Shown here one piece after another: positions 26,085-34,565 of a stretch of DNA of 64,000 nt (position 1 is its first letter; each line of letters starts with the position of its first letter). The notes below the pieces were generated by a model that made no database searches, was not told the origin of the DNA, and saw only the letters and a program-made list of their open reading frames with translations. This DNA is from Rhizobium bangladeshense (GTDB lineage: Bacteria > Pseudomonadota > Alphaproteobacteria > Rhizobiales > Rhizobiaceae): contig NZ_CP071613.1 in assembly GCF_017357245.1 (NCBI RefSeq), forward strand, positions 1-64,000. The letters run 5' to 3'. The translations under genes and the position numbers were made by a program.

Positions 26085-27962
26085 TCAAGCCACCTTGCGC
26101 GATTTTGATTCTGCAGCTGCCGCATCGGTCTGGAAGCGACTGACAATTCCTTCCAGCGTCTGCGTCTGGCTGCCGAGCGCACGGCAGGCTGAGACCGTTT
26201 CCGCGGCCATGGCGGCGTTGCGCTGGGTGACCTCATCGAGCGCGTTGACGGAGGCATTGATTTCCCCGATTGCGAGCGCCTGCTCAGAAGAAACCGAAAC
26301 GATGCGGGCGATCAGCCCGGCGACCTGCTCGACCTGGCCTTCGATTTCCATAAGCGCCTTGCCGGTGCGGTTGACGAGCTCCACGCCGGTGGAAACCTGA
26401 GACGATGAGGTTGAGATCAGGGATCTGATCTCCTTGGCGGCATTGGCTGAGCGGAGAGCTAGCTCACGCACTTCCTGCGCCACAACGGCGAAGCCTTTGC
26501 CGGCCTCGCCTGCGCGGGCGGCTTCGACGCCGGCGTTGAGTGCCAGAAGGTTGGTCTGGAAGGCGATCTCGTCGATGACGTTGACGATCTCGCCGATCTG
26601 GGTTGACGAACCTTCGATCTTTTGCATGGCGGCGATCGCATCGCGAACGATGGCTGCCGAATGTTCGGCGCTGCTGCGGGTCTCGGCCATCATGCCGGTC
26701 GCCTTGCCGGCATGGTTCGAGGCGTCCTTGGCCTTGGCGTTCATTTCGCCCAGCGCGCTCGTAGCCTCTTCAAGCATCGCCGCCTGCTGTTCGGTCCGCA
26801 ATGCAAGGCTGTCGGCGGCATCCGTGATGCCGGAGGAGGAACTGCCGACCTGCCTGGAGGTCTGGGCGACCTCCGCCATCGAGACGCAAAGCGCATCCAG
26901 GCTGTCGTTGAATTTGGCACGCAACGTTTCATAGGCGGGTGCGAAGGCTGTGGTGATGCGGCAATTGAGATTGCCGAGCGAAAGCTGGTCCAAACCGTAG
27001 GTCAGCTCCTCGATCACCGTTTCGCGTCGTTGCTCCTCGGCGGCCTTTTCAGCCATCTGGCTGCGTTCGCGCTGGAATTCATGGTCGCGAAGCGCCGTCT
27101 CTCGTTTTTGAGCATCTTGTCGTTCCAGCGCATTGCGGCGGAACACCGCCACGGCCTTGGACATGGCGCCGATCTCGTCGGAGCGGTCGGAATAGGGAAC
27201 CTCGGTCGAAAAATCGCCTTCGGCGAGGTTGCCCATATAGGCCTTCATGCCATCCAGCGGCACGATGGCCCGACGGCGCAGAAAATAGAGGCCCGCGAGC
27301 AGCAGGGCGAAGGAGCCGAAGCCGGCAGCTCCCGCATAGATCGTCCAGGTTACGATTTCCGAAGCGGCGTTCTTTTCCTCGCCCTTCAGGAAAGCGTCGG
27401 AGTGTGCGACGAGTTTCTCCACAGCATCCTGGTGCGTATGGAAGGCGACGCGCAATTGCTCGATCGCACCACGCGCCTTGTCTTCATCCTTTGCCTTCAG
27501 CGCGGGGATGATCTCGCGGTTCATCACGTTCCAGAATGCATCGCCCTTGGTCAGCACACCATTTTCGAGCTCCTCCTTCAAAGCCTGCGGTAGCCGGGTG
27601 GTTTTCCAATAGGCGCGGCGGTCGTCGTAAGCGGCCTTCAGACTTGCGATCTTGGCAAGATTGGTCTCGGTGAGTTCGGGAAATTTGCTGGCTTCGAAAG
27701 AGAGCATGTAGGATTCGACCACGAAAAGCGGCGGCGGCAGGATATCGGCGATGAGATCCTTGCCGTAGACCACCTGCTCGTAAACCGGACCGTTGACTTT
27801 CAGCCGCTCGAGCGCCGATTGCTGTAATCCGATCGACATGAAAAGGCCAGTCGAAACAGCGACGCCGAAGGCCACCAAGCTGCGCGCAATAGTAAGTGCC
27901 AAGACTGTCTCCAAATAACTTTGCGGCTCTCTTCTTCGAGACGCCTGATCTACGTAGAGCAT
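26085..27962 (-). CDS. Methyl-accepting chemotaxis protein
   Basis: Transmembrane chemoreceptor of up to 625 residues: a membrane helix near the N-terminus ([19 protein letters not shown]), a largely helical periplasmic sensor (about 50-210), a second membrane helix ([21 protein letters not shown]), HAMP, and a signalling domain with the hairpin tip around [19 protein letters not shown]. There is no C-terminal CheR-tethering pentapeptide; it ends SKSRKVA. A TTG start at 27902 with a well-spaced GGAG is an alternative 20 codons downstream. It is convergent with eutE, so ectoine sensing is conceivable but not shown. Confidence 0.88.
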   Translation of the reverse strand: MLYVDQASRRREPQSYLETVLALTIARSLVAFGVAVSTGLFMSIGLQQSALERLKVNGPVYEQVVYGKDLIADILPPPLFVVESYMLSFEASKFPELTETNLAKIASLKAAYDDRRAYWKTTRLPQALKEELENGVLTKGDAFWNVMNREIIPALKAKDEDKARGAIEQLRVAFHTHQDAVEKLVAHSDAFLKGEEKNAASEIVTWTIYAGAAGFGSFALLLAGLYFLRRRAIVPLDGMKAYMGNLAEGDFSTEVPYSDRSDEIGAMSKAVAVFRRNALERQDAQKRETALRDHEFQRERSQMAEKAAEEQRRETVIEELTYGLDQLSLGNLNCRITTAFAPAYETLRAKFNDSLDALCVSMAEVAQTSRQVGSSSSGITDAADSLALRTEQQAAMLEEATSALGEMNAKAKDASNHAGKATGMMAETRSSAEHSAAIVRDAIAAMQKIEGSSTQIGEIVNVIDEIAFQTNLLALNAGVEAARAGEAGKGFAVVAQEVRELALRSANAAKEIRSLISTSSSQVSTGVELVNRTGKALMEIEGQVEQVAGLIARIVSVSSEQALAIGEINASVNALDEVTQRNAAMAAETVSACRALGSQTQTLEGIVSRFQTDAAAAESKSRKVA

Positions 27963-28057
27963 TATTTCTCAAGAACGCTGAAATGTGGTTAATTTCTTAT
28001 TCGGATGAGAAGTCGACTAACCGTCCTGGCAAGGAGGCAGCCGTCCAAAATTGGGAT

Positions 28058-28115
28058 GGTTGAAGACAACCAACATATTTTTGGTACCAAGCCATCAGTT
28101 GCCATCTTGATGGCT
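28058..28115. promoter_or_regulatory. Cluster of palindromes upstream of vapB
   Basis: Three dyads lie within 60 bp: GGTTG-AAGA-CAACC (28058-28071), the perfect palindrome TTGGTACCAA (28081-28090), and AGCCATCA (28090-28097) with TGATGGCT (28108-28115). Toxin-antitoxin operons are usually autorepressed by antitoxin-toxin complexes at such sites, so this is a likely vapBC operator region. Confidence 0.5.
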
Positions 28116-28154
28116 AAACGGGAGGTCGCTATATGTATCGCAAAGGAGATGAAC

Positions 28155-28403
28155 ATGGCTGAACCTCAGCTTTCGGTACGAAGCGCGAGGGCGCGTGATC
28201 TTGCCCACCGGCTGGCACGCCGTGAAAACCGCTCGATTGCCGACATCGTCGAGCGGGCGCTCGAATCCTATGAAATACGCCAGGCCGGCCGGGAGCCGGC
28301 GTCATCTTTCTACACCAGGCTTTCGCAGCAAAGCGGAACGGATATCGACCTTGAGACTGTCCTCAAGGAAGGCCGGCAGGCGCATAAGGGCATCGAGCTT
28401 TGA
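28155..28403 (+). CDS. vapB: VapB-family antitoxin
   Basis: 82-residue antitoxin of the VapB/Rv0623-like type. The N-terminal half (LSVRSARARDLAHRLARRENRSIADIVERAL in two stretches) forms the DNA-binding/dimerisation part; the charged C-terminal half with SFYTRLSQQSGTDIDLETVLKEGR should wrap the toxin. The ATG at 28155 is chosen because AAAGGAG at 28142-28148 is well spaced; a longer frame back to 28005 lacks family features. It overlaps vapC by four bases. Confidence 0.85.
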   Translation: MAEPQLSVRSARARDLAHRLARRENRSIADIVERALESYEIRQAGREPASSFYTRLSQQSGTDIDLETVLKEGRQAHKGIEL

Positions 28404-28813
28404 TTTTTCTCGATACCAACATTGTTTCGGAAACGTTGAGAAAATCACCCGATGAAGCGGTGATCGCATGGCTCGTTCGTCATGATGCTGAATTGGCTCT
28501 GCCGACGGTGACGATTGCCGAGATCGCCTACGGTATCCAGAAGATCCGGCCTGATCAAAGAGCCGAGCGCCTCGAACAAGGACTGTCCGATTGGCGTCGC
28601 CGCTTCGCGGACCGGATTTTTGGCCTGACCGAGGAGGCCGCTCTTGCCTATGGTGAGATCATGGGAACCGCAACTCGCCAAGGACGCGGCATGTCAGCGC
28701 CGGATGGCATGATCGCAGCTATTGCGCGGGTCAATGGCGGTCGACTTGCCACCCGAAACCTGGGCGATTTCCTCACCACGGACCTCGAATTGATCTCCCC
28801 TTGGGAGTTTTGA
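28400..28813 (+). CDS. vapC: VapC-family PIN-domain ribonuclease toxin
   Basis: PIN-domain endoribonuclease toxin, 137 residues. All four acidic residues expected in the active site are present: D5 in FLDTN, E41 in TIAEIAYG, D102 in SAPDGMIAA and D123 in NLGDF. VapC toxins cleave initiator tRNA or other RNAs when the antitoxin is degraded. The start is TTG at 28400, overlapping the vapB stop, so synthesis depends on coupling. On a plasmid such a pair commonly stabilises the replicon. Confidence 0.88.
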   Translation: MIFLDTNIVSETLRKSPDEAVIAWLVRHDAELALPTVTIAEIAYGIQKIRPDQRAERLEQGLSDWRRRFADRIFGLTEEAALAYGEIMGTATRQGRGMSAPDGMIAAIARVNGGRLATRNLGDFLTTDLELISPWEF

Positions 28814-29380
28814 TTTCCCGAAGCACTGACAGCGGGAATTAATCCGCCGACGGGTTTCTGTAGATTGCTGAAAATCATGCTCTGCGACGGCGCTCTCAGG
28901 CCAATCGCATCAGCATATCGTGGAGCTTGCCGATCTATCGCAGCAGTTCAATCAGCCTGTCCGTATCTTCCTGGCAGAGCCGGCCTGTCTGACCTTCCCT
29001 GACGTCCGACGGCCGGCCCGTCACGAGTTAAGCCTTGCCGCCTCGGTATCCAGATCGGCAACGTCCATGCCGGCGCCGCCGCTATCCTCGCTGCCGGAGC
29101 CGGACTGATCGAAGCGGTTTATCGCCAGCGTCATCAGTTGGGGCATCAATTTGTCGGCGCTGCTGGACGTGTCTTAGTCGACCTGCCCGCTCGTGGTTGA
29201 TTTTTTTGCTGAAACCGTACTACAGGACAGAATGCCTTAAGATGCGGACGTCGTATTGCAAACTGACGAGTTCTCTAAATCGAAATTGCTAATGCCACGA
29301 CCGAAAAAATCGTTCATCCGATATTCCCGGCTGCTTTTTAGGATCGTCGGCATGCATTCCGGCAAAGCGGCCTGATCGTC
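28814..29380. other. Gene-poor segment after vapC
   Basis: 567 bp with no convincing intact gene. A minus-strand fragment (listed separately) is the only recognisable coding trace; the rest includes a short T-rich stretch near 29200-29210. This looks like eroded sequence next to the toxin-antitoxin pair. Confidence 0.5.
29021..29175 (-). pseudogene. C-terminal gene remnant, unidentified
   Basis: An open frame with strongly rhizobial codon use runs from an in-frame TAA near 29175 to a TGA at 29021, encoding about 50 residues that end FDQSGSGSEDSGGAGMDV then ADLDTEAARLNS. It has no proper start or ribosome site and reads like the tail of a larger protein whose upstream part is lost. I do not recognise the family. 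Confidence 0.3.
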
Positions 29381-30028
29381 ATGAATATCACCGACGAGAG
29401 CTCAGATGAGCCGCGCAAAAGGGGCCGGCCGAAAGTCTCCAGCGACGAAGACAAACGCACTCATATCGTCGAAGTCGCCCGCCGCGTTTTCGTAAAATTT
29501 GGCTATGCCGGAAGCGCCACGGCGGTAGTCGCCTCGGAGGCGGGTGTTTCCAAGCAGACGCTCTACAAGCTGTTTCAGAGCAAGGAAGAGCTGTTTGCAG
29601 CTGTGGTCGGCGCGCATCGGCGCCTGATGCTTGACCTGCCGCGGCCACCTGAAGATATCTCGATCGCGGAGAGTCTCGAGCGTATCTTCATGATCGACAT
29701 GGACGAGGATTTGGATGCGGAACGCGCTGGCTTCCTGCAGCTTGTCTTTCGCGAAGCCGCGCAGTTTCCCGAGCTTATCGAAATTCTCCAGCGCGAAGGC
29801 ATACTCGCCAGCCGGCAGTATCTCGCCGATTGGCTTAGAGATCGCCGTGCGGAAGGCAGGCTGTCGCTGGATGATCCGGAGAGCGGCGCCCGCATGCTGA
29901 TGGATATGATCTTTGGCGGCATGGGCCCGCCGGAAGGCCGCGTGCAAGCCTGGCCGGACCGAACCCTGATGCTTGCCCATCTTCACCGCTGCATCGCAAT
30001 CTTTGCCGCCGGCGTCGGGGCCGCTTGA
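29381..30028 (+). CDS. TetR/AcrR-family regulator
   Basis: 215-residue TetR-type regulator. After a basic leader (EPRKRGRPKV) the helix-turn-helix occupies about 25-70 with ATAVVASEAGVSKQTLYKLFQSKEELF (in two pieces), followed by an all-helical C-terminal domain of the TetR_C type (QLVFREAAQFPELIEIL). There is no divergent partner gene: upstream is eroded sequence and downstream are repeats, so its target is not apparent. The 29381 start lacks an obvious ribosome site. Confidence 0.82.
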   Translation: MNITDESSDEPRKRGRPKVSSDEDKRTHIVEVARRVFVKFGYAGSATAVVASEAGVSKQTLYKLFQSKEELFAAVVGAHRRLMLDLPRPPEDISIAESLERIFMIDMDEDLDAERAGFLQLVFREAAQFPELIEILQREGILASRQYLADWLRDRRAEGRLSLDDPESGARMLMDMIFGGMGPPEGRVQAWPDRTLMLAHLHRCIAIFAAGVGAA

Positions 30029-30352
30029 AGCGGTCGATCGCGCAGCAAGCCTCGTTCTTATGCCGCGCAATCCTGGATCAAGTGATTGCCGCTTGCGGCT
30101 CATCCACTTGGCGGCGCCTTCTCCTGTAAATGAGGCGGCGGGGATGCTGCAGCCTCTCCGTCCCCATTAGCCTCTCGAAGGGCGCGTCTGCGCCGCAAGC
30201 CGAGAGAAGGTTAGGGCGAGGGGAAAAGCCACGCAGGCTCGCCGGTACGCGGTGGCTGGTGGCCGACGCGGCGAGGGATATCGAATGCCAACGCAAAAGT
30301 GCTGCCGAAAACATCGGTAAGCATTCTGCTGCGCGTTTTTCGGCACGCCCCA
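30029..30352. repeat. Degenerate RIME-like intergenic repeat region
   Basis: Non-coding. The stretch at about 30096-30170 (GCGGCTCATCC, GGCGGCGCCTTCTCC, GGGGATGCTGC) and the following GAGAGAAGGTTAGGGCGAGG resemble degraded copies of the Rhizobium intergenic mosaic elements that end in paired CTTCTCC/GGAGAAGG arms. The match is by eye and imperfect. Nothing else is recognisable before the promoter at 30353. Confidence 0.4.
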
Positions 30353-30423
30353 TTGACAATTCATCTCCGATAGCACTTGATATCAAAATCCAATAAAATA
30401 GACATATGTCCGGTATATTGGAT
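30353..30423 (+). promoter_or_regulatory. Promoter and concentric dyad operator of the first amino-acid transporter
   Basis: A perfect -35 TTGACA (30353-30358) and a weaker -10 TTGATA (30377-30382) are 18 bases apart. Directly downstream, two inverted repeats share one centre (30405.5): inner GACATATGTC (30401-30410) and outer ATCCAATA (30388-30395) with TATTGGAT (30416-30423). This is a strong operator candidate, perhaps for the GntR regulator at 33812. Confidence 0.6.
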
Positions 30424-30452
30424 CACCCAAACATCCACAAAAGGGGAACGCC

Positions 30453-31289
30453 ATGATCATTTCCTTTCGCACCGGCCTAATGTCACTGGCCGTCGCCGCC
30501 CTGATGTCGACGCCTGTGCTCGCCGATGGCAAGCTTGACGAAGTGCTGGCCCGCGGCCACCTCGTCCTCGGCACGGGCAGCACCAATGCGCCCTGGCACT
30601 TCAAGAGCGCGGACGACAAGCTGCAGGGCTTCGATGTCGACATGGGCCACATCATCGCCAAGGCCCTCTTCGGCGATCCGGATAAGATTGAATATGTCAA
30701 CCAGTCGTCGGACGCCCGCATTCCGAACATCACCACCGATAAGGTCGACATCACCTGCCAGTTCATGACCGTTACGGGCGAGCGCGCCCAGCAGGTTGCC
30801 TTCACCATTCCCTATTATCGTGAGGGCGTCGGCCTGATGCTCAAGGCGGACGGAAAATATGCCGATTATGCCGGCCTGAAGGCTGCCGGCTCCTCGGTCA
30901 CCATCTCGGTTCTCCAGAACGTCTATGCCGAAGCGATGGTGCATGCCGCATTGCCGGAGGCGACCGTCGACCAGTACGAATCCGTCGACCTGATCTATCA
31001 GGCGCTGGAGTCGGGGCGTGCCGATGCCGCGGCCACGGACCAGTCGTCGCTCGCCTGGTACATGACGCAGAACCCGGGCCGCTACAAGGACGCCGGCTAC
31101 GGCTGGAACCCCCAGACCTATGCCTGCGCCGTCAAGCGCGGTGATCAGGACTGGCTGAACTTCGTCAACACCGCTCTTCATGAAGCGATGACGGGTGTCG
31201 AGTTCGACTTCTACGCCAAGTCGTTCAAGACCTGGTTCGGCAAAGATCTGACGCCGCCGCAGATCGGCTTTCCCGTTGAGTTCAAGTGA
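30453..31289 (+). CDS. Polar amino-acid-type ABC transporter, substrate-binding protein
   Basis: Family-3 periplasmic binding protein, 278 residues, with a signal peptide (1 to about 24, ending PVLA). The mature part starts DGKLDEVLARGHLVLGTGSTNAPWHF (in two pieces) with the conserved GFDVDMGHIIAKALFG and the later DQSSLAWYMTQNPGRY. A ribosome site AAAGGGG precedes the ATG. Ligand unknown; the usual pocket Arg/Asp pattern for amino acids is incomplete (SSDARIPNITTDKVDI replaces the typical RIPALQSGKFD), so other small ligands are possible. Confidence 0.85.
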   Translation: MIISFRTGLMSLAVAALMSTPVLADGKLDEVLARGHLVLGTGSTNAPWHFKSADDKLQGFDVDMGHIIAKALFGDPDKIEYVNQSSDARIPNITTDKVDITCQFMTVTGERAQQVAFTIPYYREGVGLMLKADGKYADYAGLKAAGSSVTISVLQNVYAEAMVHAALPEATVDQYESVDLIYQALESGRADAAATDQSSLAWYMTQNPGRYKDAGYGWNPQTYACAVKRGDQDWLNFVNTALHEAMTGVEFDFYAKSFKTWFGKDLTPPQIGFPVEFK

Positions 31290-31298
31290 CCGCGATGC

Positions 31299-31322
31299 GG
31301 GGCGGGAGCTCAATCCCGCTCC
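31299..31322 (+). other. Intercistronic stem-loop after the binding-protein gene
   Basis: GGGGCGGGA (31299-31307) pairs with TCCCGCTCC (31314-31322), with one G-T pair, around the loop GCTCAA. It stands 9 bases after the stop codon of the binding protein, the same placement as the hairpins after thuE and ehuB. Confidence 0.5.
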
Positions 31323-31362
31323 GCTGGAACAGGATGATCTTGGCCCAGGTCGGGCCGAGATC

Positions 31363-31402
31363 TGAATCCGGTTCGGAATCGAATGGTTGGAGCATGACGT
31401 CG
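31363..31402. repeat. Fragment resembling a dispersed rhizobial intergenic repeat
   Basis: The stretch containing TCGGAATCGAATGGTTGGAG followed by CATGACGTCGTC resembles part of a palindromic intergenic repeat common in Rhizobium genomes (cores like GAGCATGATGTCGTCCGAAA). It sits inside the operon, between binding protein and permease genes. Recognition is from memory and unconfirmed. Confidence 0.35.
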
Positions 31403-31452
31403 TCGGGGCCGCTGGTAGGTTCGGCGGCATCCTCTGGTCTGAAAGGACCCGC

Positions 31453-32115
31453 ATGGGTTACACGCTGAATTTCGCTGCCGTCTGGCGCAATTTCGACTTT
31501 CTGTTAAGCGGACTTGCCCTCAGCCTCGGCCTTGCAGTGATCTCGATCCTGATTGGGGCCGCGATCGGTCTTGTCGTGGCTTTCGCGCTGACGTCGAGGA
31601 GCCGCTTCGCGCTCGTGCCGGCGCGCTTCTATGTCACTGTTATTCGCAACCTGCCGATTCTCGTCCTGGTGCTTTTCGCCTTTTTCGCGCTGCCGCAGAT
31701 GGGTTTGCGCCTCGACAAGATGAATAGCTTCGTGCTGGTTCTTTCGCTCTATTCCGGCGCTTATCTGGCCGAGGTGTTCCGCGCCGGACTGCTGTCCATC
31801 CCTAGAGGACTGACGGAAGCCGGCCTCGCCATCGGCCTGACGGGGATGCAGATCCGCGGCTCGATCATCGCACCGCTGATGCTGCGGAACGTGCTGCCAT
31901 CGCTCTCCTCGACGATCATCTCGCTGTTCAAGGACACCTCGCTCGCCGCCGCCATCGCCGTGCCCGAGCTCACCTTCGCCGCCCGCAAGATCAATGTCGA
32001 GAGCTTCCGCGTCATCGAGACATGGATGGTTACTTCAGCCCTCTATGTCGCGACCTGTTTCCTCATCGCCGCCTTGATGCGTTTGGTCGAGCGCCATCTG
32101 GCCCTGCCGAGATAG
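31453..32115 (+). CDS. Polar amino-acid ABC transporter permease
   Basis: HisM/GlnP-type permease, 220 residues, about five membrane helices beginning FDFLLSGLALSLGLAVISILIG (two pieces). The conserved VIRNLPILVLVLFAFFALPQMG block is near residue 58 and the ATPase-contacting loop AGLAIGLTGMQIRGSIIAPLML near 125. The start at 31453 (MGYTLNF) is chosen over upstream in-frame starts because earlier codons fall in repeat-like sequence. It is followed four bases later by the second permease. Confidence 0.85.
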   Translation: MGYTLNFAAVWRNFDFLLSGLALSLGLAVISILIGAAIGLVVAFALTSRSRFALVPARFYVTVIRNLPILVLVLFAFFALPQMGLRLDKMNSFVLVLSLYSGAYLAEVFRAGLLSIPRGLTEAGLAIGLTGMQIRGSIIAPLMLRNVLPSLSSTIISLFKDTSLAAAIAVPELTFAARKINVESFRVIETWMVTSALYVATCFLIAALMRLVERHLALPR

Positions 32116-32119
32116 TCCC

Positions 32120-32779
32120 ATGTCTCACACATTTCTCGAACAGCTCTGGATCGCCCGCTATGTCGTCATGAACGGCATGGCCATGACGGTGTCGATCTCT
32201 CTGCTGGCCATTTTCGCAGGTTCCATTCTCGGCGTTTTTGTCGGCCTGGCGCTGGTTTACGGCGGCGTCGTCCTACGTCTCCTCGTGCGTGCCTATACGG
32301 ACATTGTTCGCGGTACGCCGGTGCTCGTGCTCGTGCTGGCAAGCTATTACGTCTCCGCTGCGGTCGGTCTCGATCTCGGACCTTTCTCCGCCGGAGTCCT
32401 CGCCCTTGCCGTCTTCTGCTCTTCCCACGTCGGCGAAATCGTGCGCGGAGCGCTTCAAGCGATCCCGAAGGGCCAGACCGAAGCCGCCAAGGCGATCGGC
32501 CTGACCTTTACCCAGACTTTCACCTCGGTGTTGTGGCCGCAGGCCATGCGCCAGTGTCTGCCGGCCTGGGTGAATACGGCGGCCGAGATGGTGAAGGCCT
32601 CGACGCTGCTTTCCGTCATCGGCGTCGCGGAGCTTCTCCTGCGCACGCAGGAGATCATTTCCCGTAATTTCATGAGCCTCCAGTTCTATTTTCTGGCCGG
32701 CGGTCTCTATTTTATCGTCAACTACGGCATCGAGCACTTCGGCAAATATGTCGAGCGCAAGACCGCCCTGCCGTCCTGA
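32120..32779 (+). CDS. Polar amino-acid ABC transporter permease
   Basis: Second HisM-like permease of the set, 219 residues, with IVRGTPVLVLVLASYYVSAAVG near residue 62 and the coupling loop EAAKAIGLTFTQTFTSVLWPQAMRQCLPA (two pieces) near 120. It sits 4 bp after the first permease and 12 bp before the ATPase gene, so it is clearly one operon. Confidence 0.87.
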   Translation: MSHTFLEQLWIARYVVMNGMAMTVSISLLAIFAGSILGVFVGLALVYGGVVLRLLVRAYTDIVRGTPVLVLVLASYYVSAAVGLDLGPFSAGVLALAVFCSSHVGEIVRGALQAIPKGQTEAAKAIGLTFTQTFTSVLWPQAMRQCLPAWVNTAAEMVKASTLLSVIGVAELLLRTQEIISRNFMSLQFYFLAGGLYFIVNYGIEHFGKYVERKTALPS

Positions 32780-32791
32780 GGAGACTCCCCG

Positions 32792-33562
32792 ATGGCCAAG
32801 ACCATTCTCGACATCAAGGGTCTGCGCAAGACTTATGGCATCCACGAAGTTCTCAAGGGCGTCGACTGCGCCGTGCAGGAAGGCGAGGTCATCTCCATCA
32901 TCGGCTCGTCTGGTTCCGGCAAGACCACCTTGCTGCGCTGCGTCAACATGCTCGAGGAGTTCCAGGGCGGCACGATAAGCCTCGACGGCGAGGAAATCGG
33001 CTATCGTGTCGACGGCGGGACGCGGCGGCGCAAGAGCGAGAAGGAAATTGCGCGCCAGCGCGCGCTGACCGGCATGGCTTTTCAGCAGTTCAATCTCTTC
33101 CCGCATATGAGTGCGGCCGAAAACGTCATGCTCGGCCTCGTCAAGGTAAAGAAGATGACGAAGCCTGAAGCCCGCATCATTGCCGAAAAATGGCTCGACC
33201 GGGTCGGCCTCGCCGCCCGCACCAACCATTATCCCGGTCAACTCTCCGGCGGGCAGCAGCAACGTGTCGCAATTGCCCGCGCTATCGCCATGTCGCCGCG
33301 GCTGATGCTGTTCGACGAGGTGACCTCAGCGCTTGACCCGGAATTGGTGGGCGAAGTCCTGCAGGTTATCAAAGGGCTTGCCGCCGACGGCATGACCATG
33401 TTGCTCGTCACCCATGAGATGCGCTTCGCCTACGAGGTTTCGTCCCGCGTGATCTTCATGAATCAGGGCGTCATCTGCGAGGAGGGCGATCCGAAGGAAA
33501 TGTTTGTGCGCCCGAAGACCGAGCGGCTGGCGGAATTCCTCAAAACCTCGAGCTTCAATTAA
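32792..33562 (+). CDS. Polar amino-acid ABC transporter ATPase
   Basis: GlnQ/HisP-type ATPase, 256 residues: Walker [10 protein letters not shown] near 39, Q-loop [10 protein letters not shown], signature [15 protein letters not shown], Walker [15 protein letters not shown], and H-loop VTHEM. It contains a loop insertion ([19 protein letters not shown]) at about 67-86 between Walker A and the Q-loop, as in HisP-like enzymes. Last gene of the first amino-acid importer. Confidence 0.9.
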   Translation: MAKTILDIKGLRKTYGIHEVLKGVDCAVQEGEVISIIGSSGSGKTTLLRCVNMLEEFQGGTISLDGEEIGYRVDGGTRRRKSEKEIARQRALTGMAFQQFNLFPHMSAAENVMLGLVKVKKMTKPEARIIAEKWLDRVGLAARTNHYPGQLSGGQQQRVAIARAIAMSPRLMLFDEVTSALDPELVGEVLQVIKGLAADGMTMLLVTHEMRFAYEVSSRVIFMNQGVICEEGDPKEMFVRPKTERLAEFLKTSSFN

Positions 33563-33784
33563 AGCGGCGATGCGGTTGCCCGTCAAAACTGTCGTCGGCG
33601 CCGCTGGACTGATCGAACCGTTGGCTTCGAGGTCGGTCGAGCCTTGAGCGGCGGCACCGGCGACAGGGCCCAATGCCCGGCGAGGGGTGCGCGCTCGCAC
33701 AAATTTCGTTCAGTCTGCATTCCCCGAAGGCAAACTTCCCGCGAAACATCCGAGACAGCTTGAAAATCCTGAGCGCGGGATCTT

Positions 33785-33800
33785 TGGCACGAGCCTTGCT
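33785..33800 (+). promoter_or_regulatory. Sigma-54 promoter of the GntR-transporter operon
   Basis: TGGCACGAGCCTTGCT matches the sigma-54 consensus TGGCAC-N5-TTGCW completely, with GG and GC exactly 12 bases apart. If used, transcription would begin at about 33811, one base before the ATG of the GntR gene. Sigma-54 control fits a nitrogen-source transporter. An enhancer-binding site was not identified. Confidence 0.65.
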
Positions 33801-33807
33801 TTCTGCC

Positions 33808-33817
33808 TTGTATGCAA
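33808..33817. promoter_or_regulatory. GntR-type operator overlapping the start codon
   Basis: TTGTATGCAA differs by one base from a perfect 10-bp palindrome of the FadR/FCD GntR type (TTGTATACAA). It covers the start codon at 33812 and the predicted transcription start, so binding by the encoded GntR protein would give tight autorepression. Site identity is inferred from family preference. Confidence 0.45.
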
Positions 33818-34561
33818 GACAGCCGCACATCCGAGACCACGCAAAAATCTATCGAGGCAACGATCGTCTCCGGGATCCTTTCGGCCAAGATTCGGCCGGG
33901 CACGCGTCTTGGCGAGAACCAGCTGGCAACGCTCTTCGGCGTGTCCCGAACCCGCGTCCGTGAAGCGATGATGCGCCTGGAGACACGCGGCATCGTGCAT
34001 GTCAGCCCCCGGCGGGGCTGGTTCGTCGTCGAGCCGTCCGCTGAGGATGCGATCGCCGTCTATGAGGCGAGGCGCGTCGTCGAGGCCGGATTGCTGCGCA
34101 GCATGGGCGTGCTGACGGAGGAGGGACGCAAGGCGCTCGACACCCATCTGAACGAAGAGAGGAATGCAATGGCGGCGGGCGACCGCCAGCGCCTGACCTA
34201 TTTGATGGGCGATTTCCATATCCGTATCGCGGAATTGAGCGGGAACGCCATCATCGTCGAGATCCTGCGCGACCTGACCGCAAGGACGGTCCTCATTTCA
34301 ATGCTCTATCAATCCGAATTTCATGCGGCGCAGTCCCACGACGGACACTGCCGCATTTTCGAGGCCATGCAGGCAGGTGATTTTATCAGAGCTGCGGAGC
34401 TCTCCGTCGAACATCTTGATGAAGTGGAAATGGGTCTCGACCTCACCGCGCGCCCGGATCCGCTTTCGGATCTGCGCGATTCGCTATCGCTTCCGCCCAG
34501 GACCGCATCCTCCATCTCCCAACAGTCAGACCCCAAAATCACAACTTCAAAGGAGCAATGA
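33812..34561 (+). CDS. GntR-family (FCD) transcriptional regulator
   Basis: 249-residue FadR-subfamily regulator: winged helix at about 15-75 with RLGENQLATLFGVSRTRVREAMMRLETRG (two pieces), then an all-helical FCD effector domain with the metal/ligand-binding pattern around YEARRVVEAG and HIRIAELSGN. It stands 250 bp after the first transporter and 4 bp before the second, so it is the first gene of the second operon and may control both. No ribosome site precedes the ATG, and the sigma-54 start point would leave almost no leader, suggesting leaderless translation. Confidence 0.87.
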   Translation: MQDSRTSETTQKSIEATIVSGILSAKIRPGTRLGENQLATLFGVSRTRVREAMMRLETRGIVHVSPRRGWFVVEPSAEDAIAVYEARRVVEAGLLRSMGVLTEEGRKALDTHLNEERNAMAAGDRQRLTYLMGDFHIRIAELSGNAIIVEILRDLTARTVLISMLYQSEFHAAQSHDGHCRIFEAMQAGDFIRAAELSVEHLDEVEMGLDLTARPDPLSDLRDSLSLPPRTASSISQQSDPKITTSKEQ

Positions 34562-34565
34562 ACAC

